Assembly (NCBI GenBank): GCA_966211965.1
Contig: CBIHON010000011.1
Coordinates: 1-64,000 of the forward strand
DNA length: 64,000 nt
Source of the DNA: CBIHON01 sp966211965
GTDB lineage: Bacteria; Pseudomonadota; Gammaproteobacteria; Burkholderiales; Burkholderiaceae_D
Reading direction: 5' to 3'
Notes under the pieces: model-generated
Told to the model about the DNA's origin: nothing
Database searches by the model: none
Seen by the model: only the letters and a program-made list of their open reading frames with translations
Shown here: positions 26,725-35,028 of the stretch, in pieces
Layout of the letters: every line of letters begins with the position of its first letter
How positions within the stretch are numbered: position 1 is the first letter of the stretch
Made by a program: the position numbers and the translations under genes

Positions 26725-27092
26725 TGTTCGGACGGTGCAAAGACGCGAAGGCGATGGCCATCCGGATCAACTGCAACAAAGGTATAACCGAAATCCATGT
26801 GAGTTGGCGCCTGTGCGATATCCAACCCGCGACTGCGCCAGTCGTCATACATTGAATTGACCACGTCGTTGCTGGCGACCGAGAAGGCCAATTCACCACC
26901 GCCGCCAGTCGCTTTTGCTGCCGGCTCGACAGTATGCTTCGACCACAGCCCAAACATCACACCCGACTCGAGGGCGAACATGGCAAAGGTTGGCGAGGCT
27001 TCGATCGGCTCTTTTCCAAGCAAGTCTGTATAGAATTTTGCGCTGGCCGTTGGGCTGTCTACGTAAAGGATGATGAAATTAGGGTGAGGCAT
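26721..27092 (-). CDS. VOC (glyoxalase/bleomycin-resistance) family protein
   Basis: A 123-residue protein with two beta-alpha-beta-beta-beta units: NFIILYVDSPTASAKFYTDLLGKEP, then FTFVAVDPDGHRLRVF at the C-terminus. Substrate unknown. The start at 27092 has a CGGAG site. It lies downstream of the WYL regulator in the same direction and is coupled to the EVE gene. Confidence 0.85.
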   Translation of the reverse strand: MPHPNFIILYVDSPTASAKFYTDLLGKEPIEASPTFAMFALESGVMFGLWSKHTVEPAAKATGGGGELAFSVASNDVVNSMYDDWRSRGLDIAQAPTHMDFGYTFVAVDPDGHRLRVFAPSEQ

Positions 27093-27194
27093 GTCGATAC
27101 TCCGCATTGGTTGATGAATGATCTGTCGCAAGAAGTAACTTGCACAACACGATCATAAGTCACGCCACTGCCAGTTTTTGTCAGCAGTGATCAA

Positions 27195-27884
27195 CTACTG
27201 CGGCCGAATTCCTTCGATTTCACGCCATTCTTTCAAAAGTGCCTGACGCCGGCGGGGATAGCGCTGTTCCATGATTTCCAATGCGGAAATTCGATCCGTG
27301 CGAAAGTGCCTGAATTCCTGCCGCAGCTCGCACCACGCAACAAGAACACGGACATGATCAAAATAACCGAGTGCAAAGGGCCAGATCGTACGCGCGGATT
27401 CAGCGCCTTTGAGGTCCCGGTATCGGATATCAAGCTTGCGCTCGGTCCGAATGGCCTGACGAATTAAAGGTAGCTCCACATTTCCGGTCGGGACGGTGCC
27501 GGATGGTCCTACTAGCAGGGCGGATGCGTCGAGTGCGTTGCGTAGATCATCCGGTAAAACCGCAGCTATTTTGGTGAGGGCATTACGGGCTGCTTCCCCG
27601 AGCCTTGCATCTCCGCGGTCTGCCACCCAGCGGGAACCCAAAACGAGCGCCTCGATTTCATCTTCGGAAAACATGAGCGGCGGAAGCATGAAACCAGGCC
27701 GTAAGACATAGCCGAGCCCAGGCTCTCCCTCAATGCTTGCGCCTTGCTCCTGCAGCGTGCCAATGTCGCGGTAAAGCGTGCGAAGGCTGATGCGAAGTTC
27801 CGCAGCCAAGCGGGCGCCGGTAACAGGGTGCCGATGGCTGCGCAATATCTGGATTAAATCGAGTAAGCGTTGAGCGCGGGACAT
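27195..27884 (-). CDS. YafY-type transcriptional regulator with HTH and WYL domains
   Basis: About 229 residues. An N-terminal DeoR-type winged helix (ARLAAELRISLRTLYRDIGTL) is followed by a WYL effector domain and WCX-like C-terminus (IRYRDLKGAESARTIWPFALGYF; RVLVAWCELRQEFRHFRTDRI). The 27-bp palindrome at 27921-27947 upstream is a likely binding site. It may control the VOC/EVE pair. The start could also be 27914. Confidence 0.85.
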   Translation of the reverse strand: MSRAQRLLDLIQILRSHRHPVTGARLAAELRISLRTLYRDIGTLQEQGASIEGEPGLGYVLRPGFMLPPLMFSEDEIEALVLGSRWVADRGDARLGEAARNALTKIAAVLPDDLRNALDASALLVGPSGTVPTGNVELPLIRQAIRTERKLDIRYRDLKGAESARTIWPFALGYFDHVRVLVAWCELRQEFRHFRTDRISALEIMEQRYPRRRQALLKEWREIEGIRPQ

Positions 27885-27920
27885 GCGAGTTTTTCTGAAG
27901 AGGGCAGGGGACATTCAACC

Positions 27921-27947
27921 ATATCATGCCAATTATTGGCATGATAT
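27921..27947. promoter_or_regulatory. 27-bp near-perfect palindrome upstream of the WYL regulator
   Basis: Arms ATATCATGCCAAT and ATTGGCATGATAT around a single central T, 37 bp upstream of the preferred regulator start. No T run and no gene end nearby, so an operator is more likely than a terminator. Confidence 0.65.
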
Positions 27948-28096
27948 ATTGACAAGAAATCACTTCGCGTACTCGGGCCACCCGCAGGGCGGCTCTGGTT
28001 ACGGTTGTCGCAGACTGCGTGGCGTGCGACTTTTCCATTTCTACGCGAGCCCCGTTTTGAGTGTGCTTTATAAATAAACAACAATAAAATTTAAAT

Positions 28097-28115
28097 GTTA
28101 ATGATAATAATTCCC
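28097..28115. promoter_or_regulatory. Fur box upstream of ftrABCD
   Basis: GTTAATGATAATAATTCCC agrees with the 19-bp Fur consensus GATAATGATAATCATTATC at 15 positions. It lies in an AT-rich promoter region 60-80 bp upstream of ftrA, so iron-dependent repression of the operon is expected. Confidence 0.7.
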
Positions 28116-28175
28116 ATTAAGTTTGGTATCATAATTACGCTTGCGTTGCGTTTCCATCATAAATACATGTCGATT

Positions 28176-28712
28176 ATGAAAAATACCATTCTTCTTTTTG
28201 CTGGTCTTTCACTTACCTGCAAGCTGGCGCTTGCTGCCGAGACGCCGATTGGCAAACATCAAATCGTCAACGGTATGGAGATCGGCGCCGTCTATCTGCA
28301 GCCGGTCAAGATGGAACCGGAAGGCATGATGAAAAAGGTCGAGGAATCCGATATTCACCTCGAAGCCGACATTCATGCCGTCAAAAACAATCCGAACGGT
28401 TTTCCCGAAGGCGAATGGATGCCGTATCTGCAGATCAAGTTCGAACTCACCAAGGTGGGCAGCACGTATAAATCAGAAGGCGTATTGATGCCGATGGTGG
28501 CCAATGACGGCCCGCACTACGGCGACAACGTGAAGCTCTCAGGCGCGGGCAAATACAAGCTCAAACTCAGCGTATTGCCGCCGGCCGCCAGCGGGAACGC
28601 GCATTTTGGGCGCCACATCGACAAGGAAACCGGCGTTGGGCCATGGTTCAAACCATTTTATTTGAACTATGACTTCACATTTGCCGGGACCGGGAAAAAG
28701 GGCGGTTATTGA
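28176..28712 (+). CDS. ftrA: FtrA/P19-type periplasmic iron-binding protein
   Basis: A 178-residue exported protein: signal peptide to ALAAE, then the P19/Tp34-like beta-sandwich with metal-ligand-type residues in GMEIGAVYLQPVKMEPEGMM, DIHLEADIHA and the NAHFGRHID segment. P19-type proteins bind ferrous iron and copper in the periplasm. It is the first gene of an ftrABCD operon behind a Fur box. ATGs at 28167 and 28176 are both possible starts. Confidence 0.85.
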   Translation: MKNTILLFAGLSLTCKLALAAETPIGKHQIVNGMEIGAVYLQPVKMEPEGMMKKVEESDIHLEADIHAVKNNPNGFPEGEWMPYLQIKFELTKVGSTYKSEGVLMPMVANDGPHYGDNVKLSGAGKYKLKLSVLPPAASGNAHFGRHIDKETGVGPWFKPFYLNYDFTFAGTGKKGGY

Positions 28713-28760
28713 TTCGGTGCCGGCCAGTTGATCACTGCCATTGCCATTTGGAGGTGCGAC

Positions 28761-29093
28761 ATGTTAAAGAAACTCTTGCTGCTGTTCTTGATGAGCGTGT
28801 TGGCGGCGTCTCTTTCAGCCGCCGAGGATTTGCCAAGCTTTAAGCTTTATTGCAACAACGGGGTATTTACGCCGCAAAAGTTACAAGTCCCCGCCGGCAA
28901 AAAATTCAAGATCGAAATCTACAATACCGGGACCGAAGCCATCGAGTTCGAGAGCAAGCAATTGCGCAAGGAAAAGGCGCTGAGTCCCAATTCCTCTTCC
29001 TTTGTGGTGATCTATCCGCTCGAGCCGGGCGAGTACAAATTCTTCGACGATTTCCATCTTCAAACCGGCCAAGGCAGCATCATCGCCAAATAG
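28761..29093 (+). CDS. ftrB: FtrB cupredoxin-like protein
   Basis: A 110-residue exported protein with a signal peptide (MLKKLLLLFLMSVLAASLSA) and a cupredoxin-like domain (FTPQKLQVPAGKKFKIEIYN; PLEPGEYKFFDDFH). In Ftr systems it is proposed to oxidise or relay iron before passage through the permease. The start at 28761 has a GGAGGTG site; the ORF extends upstream to 28728 without support. Confidence 0.85.
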   Translation: MLKKLLLLFLMSVLAASLSAAEDLPSFKLYCNNGVFTPQKLQVPAGKKFKIEIYNTGTEAIEFESKQLRKEKALSPNSSSFVVIYPLEPGEYKFFDDFHLQTGQGSIIAK

Positions 29094-29126
29094 AGATTTC
29101 TTACCGCTAAAAGCTTGACGAGTGCC

Positions 29127-29957
29127 ATGCAAAATTTCGGTCAAATACTCTTCGTAATGTGGCGGGAAACCGTCGAAGCCATGCTGGTCGTCGGCATTTT
29201 GCATGCGTGGCTTTCGCATAACCCCGCCGGCAGGCGCGGGTTGAGCTACCTGTGGCTTGGCGTGCTGGCGGGCCTGGGTGGCGCTTTTTTTCTCGGGCTC
29301 GGCATCGAGGCCATGAATTCCGTTTTATCGGATGAGGGTCAGGAATATTTCCGCGCTGGGATGTTATTGGCGGCCGCAGGGCTGATCGTGCAGATGGTGT
29401 TCTGGATGCGGCGGAACGGCCGGCGCTTGAAACAGGATATGGAACAAGCATTGTCCGAGAGCGCAAAACATCAGCATTGGTGGGGCGTGTTTTCCTTGGC
29501 CGCGATTGCCGTTGCGAGAGAAGGAAGCGAAACAGTCGTCTTTCTATCGAGCCTGGCAATGGGCAGCCAGGGTTTTGCCTCCGGGCGCTTCTGGCTGGCG
29601 CTCGCACTGGGCGTGGCGCTTGCCGGCGGCACCTTCTATCTGCTGCAGTTGGGCGGCAGGCTGATTTCATGGCGAGCATTCTTCCGCGTGACCGAAATAT
29701 TGCTGTTGCTGCTGGGCTGCGCGCTACTGGTGGGAGGCATAGAGAAGCTGATCGACGTGCAATTGCTGCCCACCTTGAAAGCCTCGGTCTGGGACAGTTC
29801 CGTGTTGCTCGACGATAGCTCTATTTTCGGCGGAATCGTATCGGCGTTCACCGGCTATCGGGCGCGGCCGCCGCTGATGAGCGTACTGGCATTTTGCGGA
29901 TATTGGCTGGCCATTCTGTGGCTAATGCGTTCGTCCAGGAAACCGGGGCGCACATGA
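29127..29957 (+). CDS. ftrC: FTR1-family iron permease FtrC
   Basis: A 276-residue membrane protein with seven predicted segments and the two REXXE iron motifs of FTR1 permeases (RETVE early and REGSE in the middle). It transports iron across the inner membrane with FtrABD. Its stop overlaps the ftrD start (ATGA). A TTG at 29115 is a less likely start. Confidence 0.9.
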   Translation: MQNFGQILFVMWRETVEAMLVVGILHAWLSHNPAGRRGLSYLWLGVLAGLGGAFFLGLGIEAMNSVLSDEGQEYFRAGMLLAAAGLIVQMVFWMRRNGRRLKQDMEQALSESAKHQHWWGVFSLAAIAVAREGSETVVFLSSLAMGSQGFASGRFWLALALGVALAGGTFYLLQLGGRLISWRAFFRVTEILLLLLGCALLVGGIEKLIDVQLLPTLKASVWDSSVLLDDSSIFGGIVSAFTGYRARPPLMSVLAFCGYWLAILWLMRSSRKPGRT

Positions 29958-31327
29958 GCGCGTTTTCCTTGCACGCAGCTGGAGACTGGCTTCAGCGTCA
30001 CGGCCATTGGATTCGGCGTCTGCAATGGCTCATTGTTTTGTTTTACGGCGTACTGCTGATCGTGCCGGTATTTCTGTCGCTGCCGGACGAAAAGGCGCAC
30101 ATCCTGAATCACCTGACGGTCTTTGCGCAATTTATTTTCTGGGGCATCTGGTGGCCGTTCGTGTTGCTGAGCATGGTGCTCATGGGCCGCGTCTGGTGCG
30201 GAGTTCTATGCCCGGAAGGTGCGCTGACGGAATGGGCAAGCGGCAAGGGCCGGGGCTGGGCCATCCCGCGTTGGATACGCTGGCAAGGTTGGCCATTCGT
30301 CGCATTTGCCTGCACCACGATCTATGGCCAGATGGTCAGCGTTTATCAATATCCGAAGGCGGTGCTGCTGGTCCTGGGCGGTTCCACGCTGGCTGCCATC
30401 GTGGTTGGCTATCTCTATGGGCGGGAAAAGCGAGTGTGGTGCAAATACCTGTGTCCGGTGAACGGCGTTTTCGGACTGCTCAGCAAACTGGCGCCGCTGC
30501 ACTTCAAGGTCGATGCGGACGCGTGGCGCGCATCGTACAGCAAGGTGATACCTATTCAGCCGATCAATTGCGCACCCTTGGTGGCGATGCGCCACATGGA
30601 AGGAAACAGCGATTGCCACATGTGCGGCCGTTGCAGCGGCCATCGCGAGGCGATCGAATTGAGCGCGCGCTCGCCCAACCACGAAGTGGTCAAGTTGGGA
30701 GCGCGTTCGGCGGACGGCTGGCAAACCGCGCTGATCCTGTTCGGCTTGCTCGGCATTGCGATCGGTGCATTCCAATGGACGGTCAATCCGTATTTCGTCA
30801 CGGCCAAGCAGAAGATCGCCGAATGGCTGGTCGACCGGAATATCATGTGGCCGTTCGATGAAAGCGCGCCGTGGTGGCTGCTAACCAATTATCCGGCCCA
30901 ACGCGACGTATTTTCCTGGCTGGACGGCGGCTTGATTGTCGCCTATATCCTGTGCATGGGTGTGTTGATGGGTTGCGGCCTGATGTTGTGGCTGGCATTG
31001 GCCAGCCGCGCGCTCGGCCCGTGGCAGCGCCAGCGCTTCTATCACCTCAGCCAGGCACTGATTCCACTCGCCGGCTGCGGCGTCTTTCTCGGCTTGTCTG
31101 CATTGACCGTCAACCTTCTCAAGAATGAGGGCATCCCTGTATTTTGGGCAAATGATGTGCGCCTCCTGTTGCTGGCGGGGGCCAATCTTTGGTCGCTCTG
31201 GCTTGCCAGCGGAATATGCCGACATTACGGTGCTTCGCCGCTTCGGCATGTGCAAAGCATCGCGGCGTTTTGCCTGGCGCTTGCGTTGGTTGACTTTGTT
31301 TGGGTGCTGATGTTTTGGATCTGGTGA
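29954..31327 (+). CDS. ftrD: FtrD 4Fe-4S membrane protein
   Basis: A 457-residue polytopic protein with cysteine motifs of the NapH/CcoG-like ferredoxin type: WCGVLCPEGALTEW, WCKYLCPVNGVFG, and CHMCGRCSGHREAI. In Ftr systems it is proposed to supply or accept electrons for iron transport. Start fixed by the ATGA overlap with ftrC. Confidence 0.85.
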   Translation: MSAFSLHAAGDWLQRHGHWIRRLQWLIVLFYGVLLIVPVFLSLPDEKAHILNHLTVFAQFIFWGIWWPFVLLSMVLMGRVWCGVLCPEGALTEWASGKGRGWAIPRWIRWQGWPFVAFACTTIYGQMVSVYQYPKAVLLVLGGSTLAAIVVGYLYGREKRVWCKYLCPVNGVFGLLSKLAPLHFKVDADAWRASYSKVIPIQPINCAPLVAMRHMEGNSDCHMCGRCSGHREAIELSARSPNHEVVKLGARSADGWQTALILFGLLGIAIGAFQWTVNPYFVTAKQKIAEWLVDRNIMWPFDESAPWWLLTNYPAQRDVFSWLDGGLIVAYILCMGVLMGCGLMLWLALASRALGPWQRQRFYHLSQALIPLAGCGVFLGLSALTVNLLKNEGIPVFWANDVRLLLLAGANLWSLWLASGICRHYGASPLRHVQSIAAFCLALALVDFVWVLMFWIW

Positions 31328-31396
31328 ATTCCGGATATCTTTCACACGTCCTGTAATTCCGCTATTTCGCTATTTTTTTACAGTTGCCGGGAACGG

Positions 31397-31451
31397 CCTG
31401 ATTGTGCGCGCAAGGCAGGCTTGGAATGAGCTTCTTGCGCGCACAATCAGG
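31397..31451. terminator. Long hairpin between convergent ftrD and ybdD ends
   Basis: Perfect 18-bp arms CCTGATTGTGCGCGCAAG and CTTGCGCGCACAATCAGG around a 19-nt loop, placed between convergent gene ends (31327 and 31461). Probably a bidirectional terminator. A T run (ctattttttt) lies just before it, which would serve the minus-strand side as an A run. Confidence 0.65.
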
Positions 31452-31460
31452 TTCAAGGTT

Positions 31461-31661
31461 TCAACAACACCGGCCTGCCCGCCCGTTCTGGCCGTACCGC
31501 GCTTCCTGCCGCTCCCGGAAAAACGCCTCGTAGCTCATCACTTCCTGATCCGGGTGGTTTGCCTCCATATGCGATACATAGGTGCCATACTCGGGCAAGC
31601 CTACCATCAAGCGCATGCTTTGCCCCAAGTAACGTCCGGCCTGTGCAAGTTCTTCAAACAT
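31461..31661 (-). CDS. YbdD/YjiX-family small protein
   Basis: A 66-residue protein (MFEELAQAGRYLGQSMRLMVGLPEYGTYVSHMEANHP) of the YbdD/YjiX family, which accompanies CstA/BtsT pyruvate transporters in many proteobacteria. It starts 17 bp after cstA and is co-transcribed with it. The longer in-frame extension overlaps cstA and is not supported. Confidence 0.85.
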   Translation of the reverse strand: MFEELAQAGRYLGQSMRLMVGLPEYGTYVSHMEANHPDQEVMSYEAFFRERQEARYGQNGRAGRCC

Positions 31662-31677
31662 GAACGGCCTCTCGGAT

Positions 31678-33747
31678 TCAGGCGCCTGCCGGCATGGATT
31701 CGAACGGGGTCTCTTCGCTGCTCGGCCGATGCGTGGCGCGGGCGGCGAGGATCGTCTTGATTCCAAAGCCGACGACGCTGACCAGCACCAGGATGAACAT
31801 GCCTGCGAGCGCGGCGTCGATATAGTCGTTCAGGATGATCTGCTGCATTTGTTCCAGCGATTTCGCAGGCGCCATGATATCGCCTTTGGCAAGGGCGGCT
31901 TTGTACTTGTCGGCGTGTGCCAGGAAGCCGATCTTCGGATTTGCGGCGAAGATTTTTTGCCAGCCGGCTGTCAATGTGCACATCAAGATCCATACCGTCG
32001 GCACCACAGTGACCCAGGCAAAACGGTCGCGCTTCATCTTGAACAATACGCAGGTAGCCAGAACCAGGGCGATACCGGCCAGCATCTGGTTGGAGATGCC
32101 GAACAATGGCCACAGCGTATTGATGCCGCCCAGCGGATCGACCACGCCTTGATACAGGAAATAGCCCCAGCCCGCGACGCACAAGCCGGTAGCGGTCAGG
32201 CTGGCGACGATGGAGTCGGTGCGCTTGAACGACGGGATGAATGCGCCCAGCAAATCCTGCAGCATGAAGCGGCCGGCACGGGTTCCCGCGTCAACTGCGG
32301 TCAGGATGAACAAGGCCTCGAACAGGATCGCGAAGTGATACCAGAACGCCATCATTACTTTTCCGCCGATCACACTCGACAGGATTTGCGCCATGCCGAC
32401 GGCCAGGGTCGGCGCACCGCCGGCGCGCGAGATGATGGTCTTTTCACCGACCGCCTGTGCAGTTTGGGTGAGCATTTCAGGCGTGACGTAAAAACCCCAT
32501 TGCGAGATGGCGACAGCGGCTGATTCGGCGGTCTTGCCGATCAAGGCGGCCGGGCTGTTCATTGCGAAATACACGCCAGGTTCGATGCAGGATGCCGCCA
32601 CCAGCGCCATGATGGCGACGAAGGATTCCATCAACATTGCGCCGTAGCCGATGTAACGGGCGTGGGTTTCGTTTTCAAGCATCTTCGGCGTGGTGCCGGA
32701 CGAGATCAGTGCATGGAAGCCGGACACTGCGCCGCAAGCAATGGTGATGAAAAGGAAGGGGAACAAGCTGCCCGACCAGACGGGACCGGTTCCGTCAACA
32801 AATTTGGTGAGCGCCGGCATTTTCAGTTGCGGCGCCACGAAGATGATGCCGAGCGCGAGGCCGGTGATCGTGCCGATTTTCAGGAAGGTCGAAAGATAGT
32901 CGCGTGGCGCGAGCAACAGCCATACGGGCAGTACCGAGGCCACAAAACCGTAACCGATCAGCATCCAGGTAAGCTGTTTGCCGTCGAAAGTGAACATCGT
33001 GGCCAGCAACGGGTTCTCCTGCACATATTGGCCGCCGACAATCGACAGCATGAGCAACACGAAGCCGATGAGCGACACTTCTCCTACGCGTCCGGGCCGG
33101 AGATAACGCGCATAAAGACCCATGAACACGGCAACGGGAATCGTGGCGGCTACGGTGAAGGTGCCCCATGGCGAATCGGCCAATGCCTTGACGACGATCA
33201 GCGCCAGCACGGCAAGGATGATGACCATGATCATGAAGGTGCCGAACAAGGCGATGACGCCGGGCACGGTTCCCATTTCCGATTTGATCAAATCGCCCAG
33301 CGAGCGGCCGTCGCGCCGGGTGGAAATGAACAGGACCAGGAAGTCCTGTACAGCCCCGGCAAACACGACGCCGGCCAGAATCCACAGCATGCCAGGCAGA
33401 TAACCCATCTGCGCGGCGAGCACCGGTCCGACCAGCGGGCCGGCACCGGCAATCGCAGCAAAATGATGGCCGAACAAGACGTGCTTGTTGGTTGGCACAT
33501 AGTCAAGGCCGTCGTTGAATTTATTGGCCGGAGTCAGGCGTTTGGCATCAAGCTGCAGAACCTTGTTTGCGATAAACAGGCTATAGAAGCGGTAGGCGAT
33601 CAGGTAGACGCAGACGGCGGCGGCCACCACCCAGACCGCATTGATCGACTCGCCGCGCTGCAACGCAATGGTGGCGAAGGAAAATGCGCCGAAAACGGCG
33701 ATGGCAAGCCAGACGAGCCGGCTCTTTAGATTGCTCATGGAATTCAT
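31678..33747 (-). CDS. cstA: CstA-family pyruvate/carbon-starvation transporter
   Basis: A 689-residue membrane protein with about 16 hydrophobic segments and CstA signatures (LFGHHFAAIAGAGPLVGPVLAAQ; FISTRRDGRSLGDL; GVVDPLGGINTLWPLFGISNQ). CstA/BtsT proteins take up pyruvate or peptides under carbon limitation. An optimal AGGAGGTGAC ribosome binding site precedes the ATG. Confidence 0.95.
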   Translation of the reverse strand: MNSMSNLKSRLVWLAIAVFGAFSFATIALQRGESINAVWVVAAAVCVYLIAYRFYSLFIANKVLQLDAKRLTPANKFNDGLDYVPTNKHVLFGHHFAAIAGAGPLVGPVLAAQMGYLPGMLWILAGVVFAGAVQDFLVLFISTRRDGRSLGDLIKSEMGTVPGVIALFGTFMIMVIILAVLALIVVKALADSPWGTFTVAATIPVAVFMGLYARYLRPGRVGEVSLIGFVLLMLSIVGGQYVQENPLLATMFTFDGKQLTWMLIGYGFVASVLPVWLLLAPRDYLSTFLKIGTITGLALGIIFVAPQLKMPALTKFVDGTGPVWSGSLFPFLFITIACGAVSGFHALISSGTTPKMLENETHARYIGYGAMLMESFVAIMALVAASCIEPGVYFAMNSPAALIGKTAESAAVAISQWGFYVTPEMLTQTAQAVGEKTIISRAGGAPTLAVGMAQILSSVIGGKVMMAFWYHFAILFEALFILTAVDAGTRAGRFMLQDLLGAFIPSFKRTDSIVASLTATGLCVAGWGYFLYQGVVDPLGGINTLWPLFGISNQMLAGIALVLATCVLFKMKRDRFAWVTVVPTVWILMCTLTAGWQKIFAANPKIGFLAHADKYKAALAKGDIMAPAKSLEQMQQIILNDYIDAALAGMFILVLVSVVGFGIKTILAARATHRPSSEETPFESMPAGA

Positions 33748-33869
33748 GTCACCTCCTAAAATTTATTGGCTGTTATGGCGGCAAGGGGATAGAAATCGGC
33801 CCGTCATAACCTGTAGGTATTGTGGATTTTCGCCCTATGGCTCCGCAACCGTATGACTACTCAGATATC

Positions 33870-33890
33870 CCTACGTAGGATTACGTAGGA
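33870..33890. promoter_or_regulatory. TACGTAGGA repeats upstream of cstA
   Basis: CCTACGTAGG is a perfect 10-bp palindrome, immediately followed by a second TACGTAGGA in direct orientation. The pair lies between the divergent cstA and PhnD-like genes. A LuxR/NarL-type response-regulator site is a possible reading. Confidence 0.4.
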
Positions 33891-34106
33891 GTGCTATTTT
33901 TTGCTGCTGCGGTCAGGGGATTTTTTCGGGTAGCCGAATGAATTCCGATGTAGTATTTTGCAACTACGGCTGAATTGCCCGGGAAGAATATTGTTCGATA
34001 TGAAGGAGAGGCGATGGCGCCGGAAATGGGGAAGGCTATATGTCTGAAAAATCGACGACCGTTGCATGCTGTGCCGGCACAATGCCGCATGCAGAAAGGA
34101 TCGTTG

Positions 34107-34958
34107 ATGAAGGTCCTCGTCTCACTGGCATTGCTTTGTCTGCCGTTTTACGCAACCGCTCAGTTCAAATTCGGGATAATCGACCCGCATGAAGGCGCCT
34201 CTACCAAATGGCAAAGCCTTGGAAACTATTTTTCGGAGGCGGTGGGAGCTTCGGTCACGCCGATCCGCTACCCGCCCAACCGTGTCGGCCTCGAACTCAT
34301 GAGCGGCGCGATCAGTTTTGCGCTGGTCAATCCCGTGATCGCCATCAATGTGCTCGATCAGGGTTATGGGAAGTTCATCGCGACGCTCAAAATGAATGGC
34401 GGCCCCTATTTTTCGGGCGCGATCGTCGCCCGCCGCGATCGGAATATCACGACAATCGCCGACCTGAAGGGAAAAGATGTGCTGGCCTACCAGAAGTCCT
34501 CTGCGGGCGGCTATGTTTTCCAGGTTTATCATTTATTGCAAAACGGGATTGATCCAGTCAAGGACTTGAAAAGCCTGCGTCACAACTACAAGCAGGACGA
34601 CATTGTCCTTGCCGTGCAGAGAGGACGCATCGACGCAGGTTTCGTCCGCAGCGGAATAGTCGAATCGCTGGTGAAAGAAGGCAAAATCAAGCTGGAGGAT
34701 ATCGTCGTCATCGACGAGAAGAATGATGAGTTGAAGCTGAAGCACTCGACCGATCTGTATCCGGAACTGTGCTTGCTCGTATCGAGCAAACTGGATGGCG
34801 CGACGCAAGAGCGTCTGCAGCGCGCCGCCTTGTCGCTCCGTCCTGATATGCCGGCGGCCCGATCGGCGGGAATCGATGGATTCGTCCCGCCGATGAAGCT
34901 GGAAAAAGTAAGAACTGCGCTGCGCGCCGTTCAGTCGTGCTGTAGCCGGACAGAATGA
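34107..34958 (+). CDS. PhnD-like phosphate/phosphonate periplasmic binding protein
   Basis: A 283-residue exported protein: signal peptide to ATAQ, then the PhnD-type periplasmic binding fold (FGIIDPHEGASTKW, VGLELMSGAISFALVNP, DLKGKDVLAYQKSSAGGY). No permease or ATPase genes adjoin, so it may serve as a sensor partner or an orphan binding protein. The start at 34107 has an AAAGGA site. Confidence 0.8.
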   Translation: MKVLVSLALLCLPFYATAQFKFGIIDPHEGASTKWQSLGNYFSEAVGASVTPIRYPPNRVGLELMSGAISFALVNPVIAINVLDQGYGKFIATLKMNGGPYFSGAIVARRDRNITTIADLKGKDVLAYQKSSAGGYVFQVYHLLQNGIDPVKDLKSLRHNYKQDDIVLAVQRGRIDAGFVRSGIVESLVKEGKIKLEDIVVIDEKNDELKLKHSTDLYPELCLLVSSKLDGATQERLQRAALSLRPDMPAARSAGIDGFVPPMKLEKVRTALRAVQSCCSRTE

Positions 34959-35028
34959 GGGCGACGTTCGTACCAGTTCGGTGCCAGCGTAGAACCTGCT
35001 GCGATTTCCCGGACTATAACGAGTTCGC

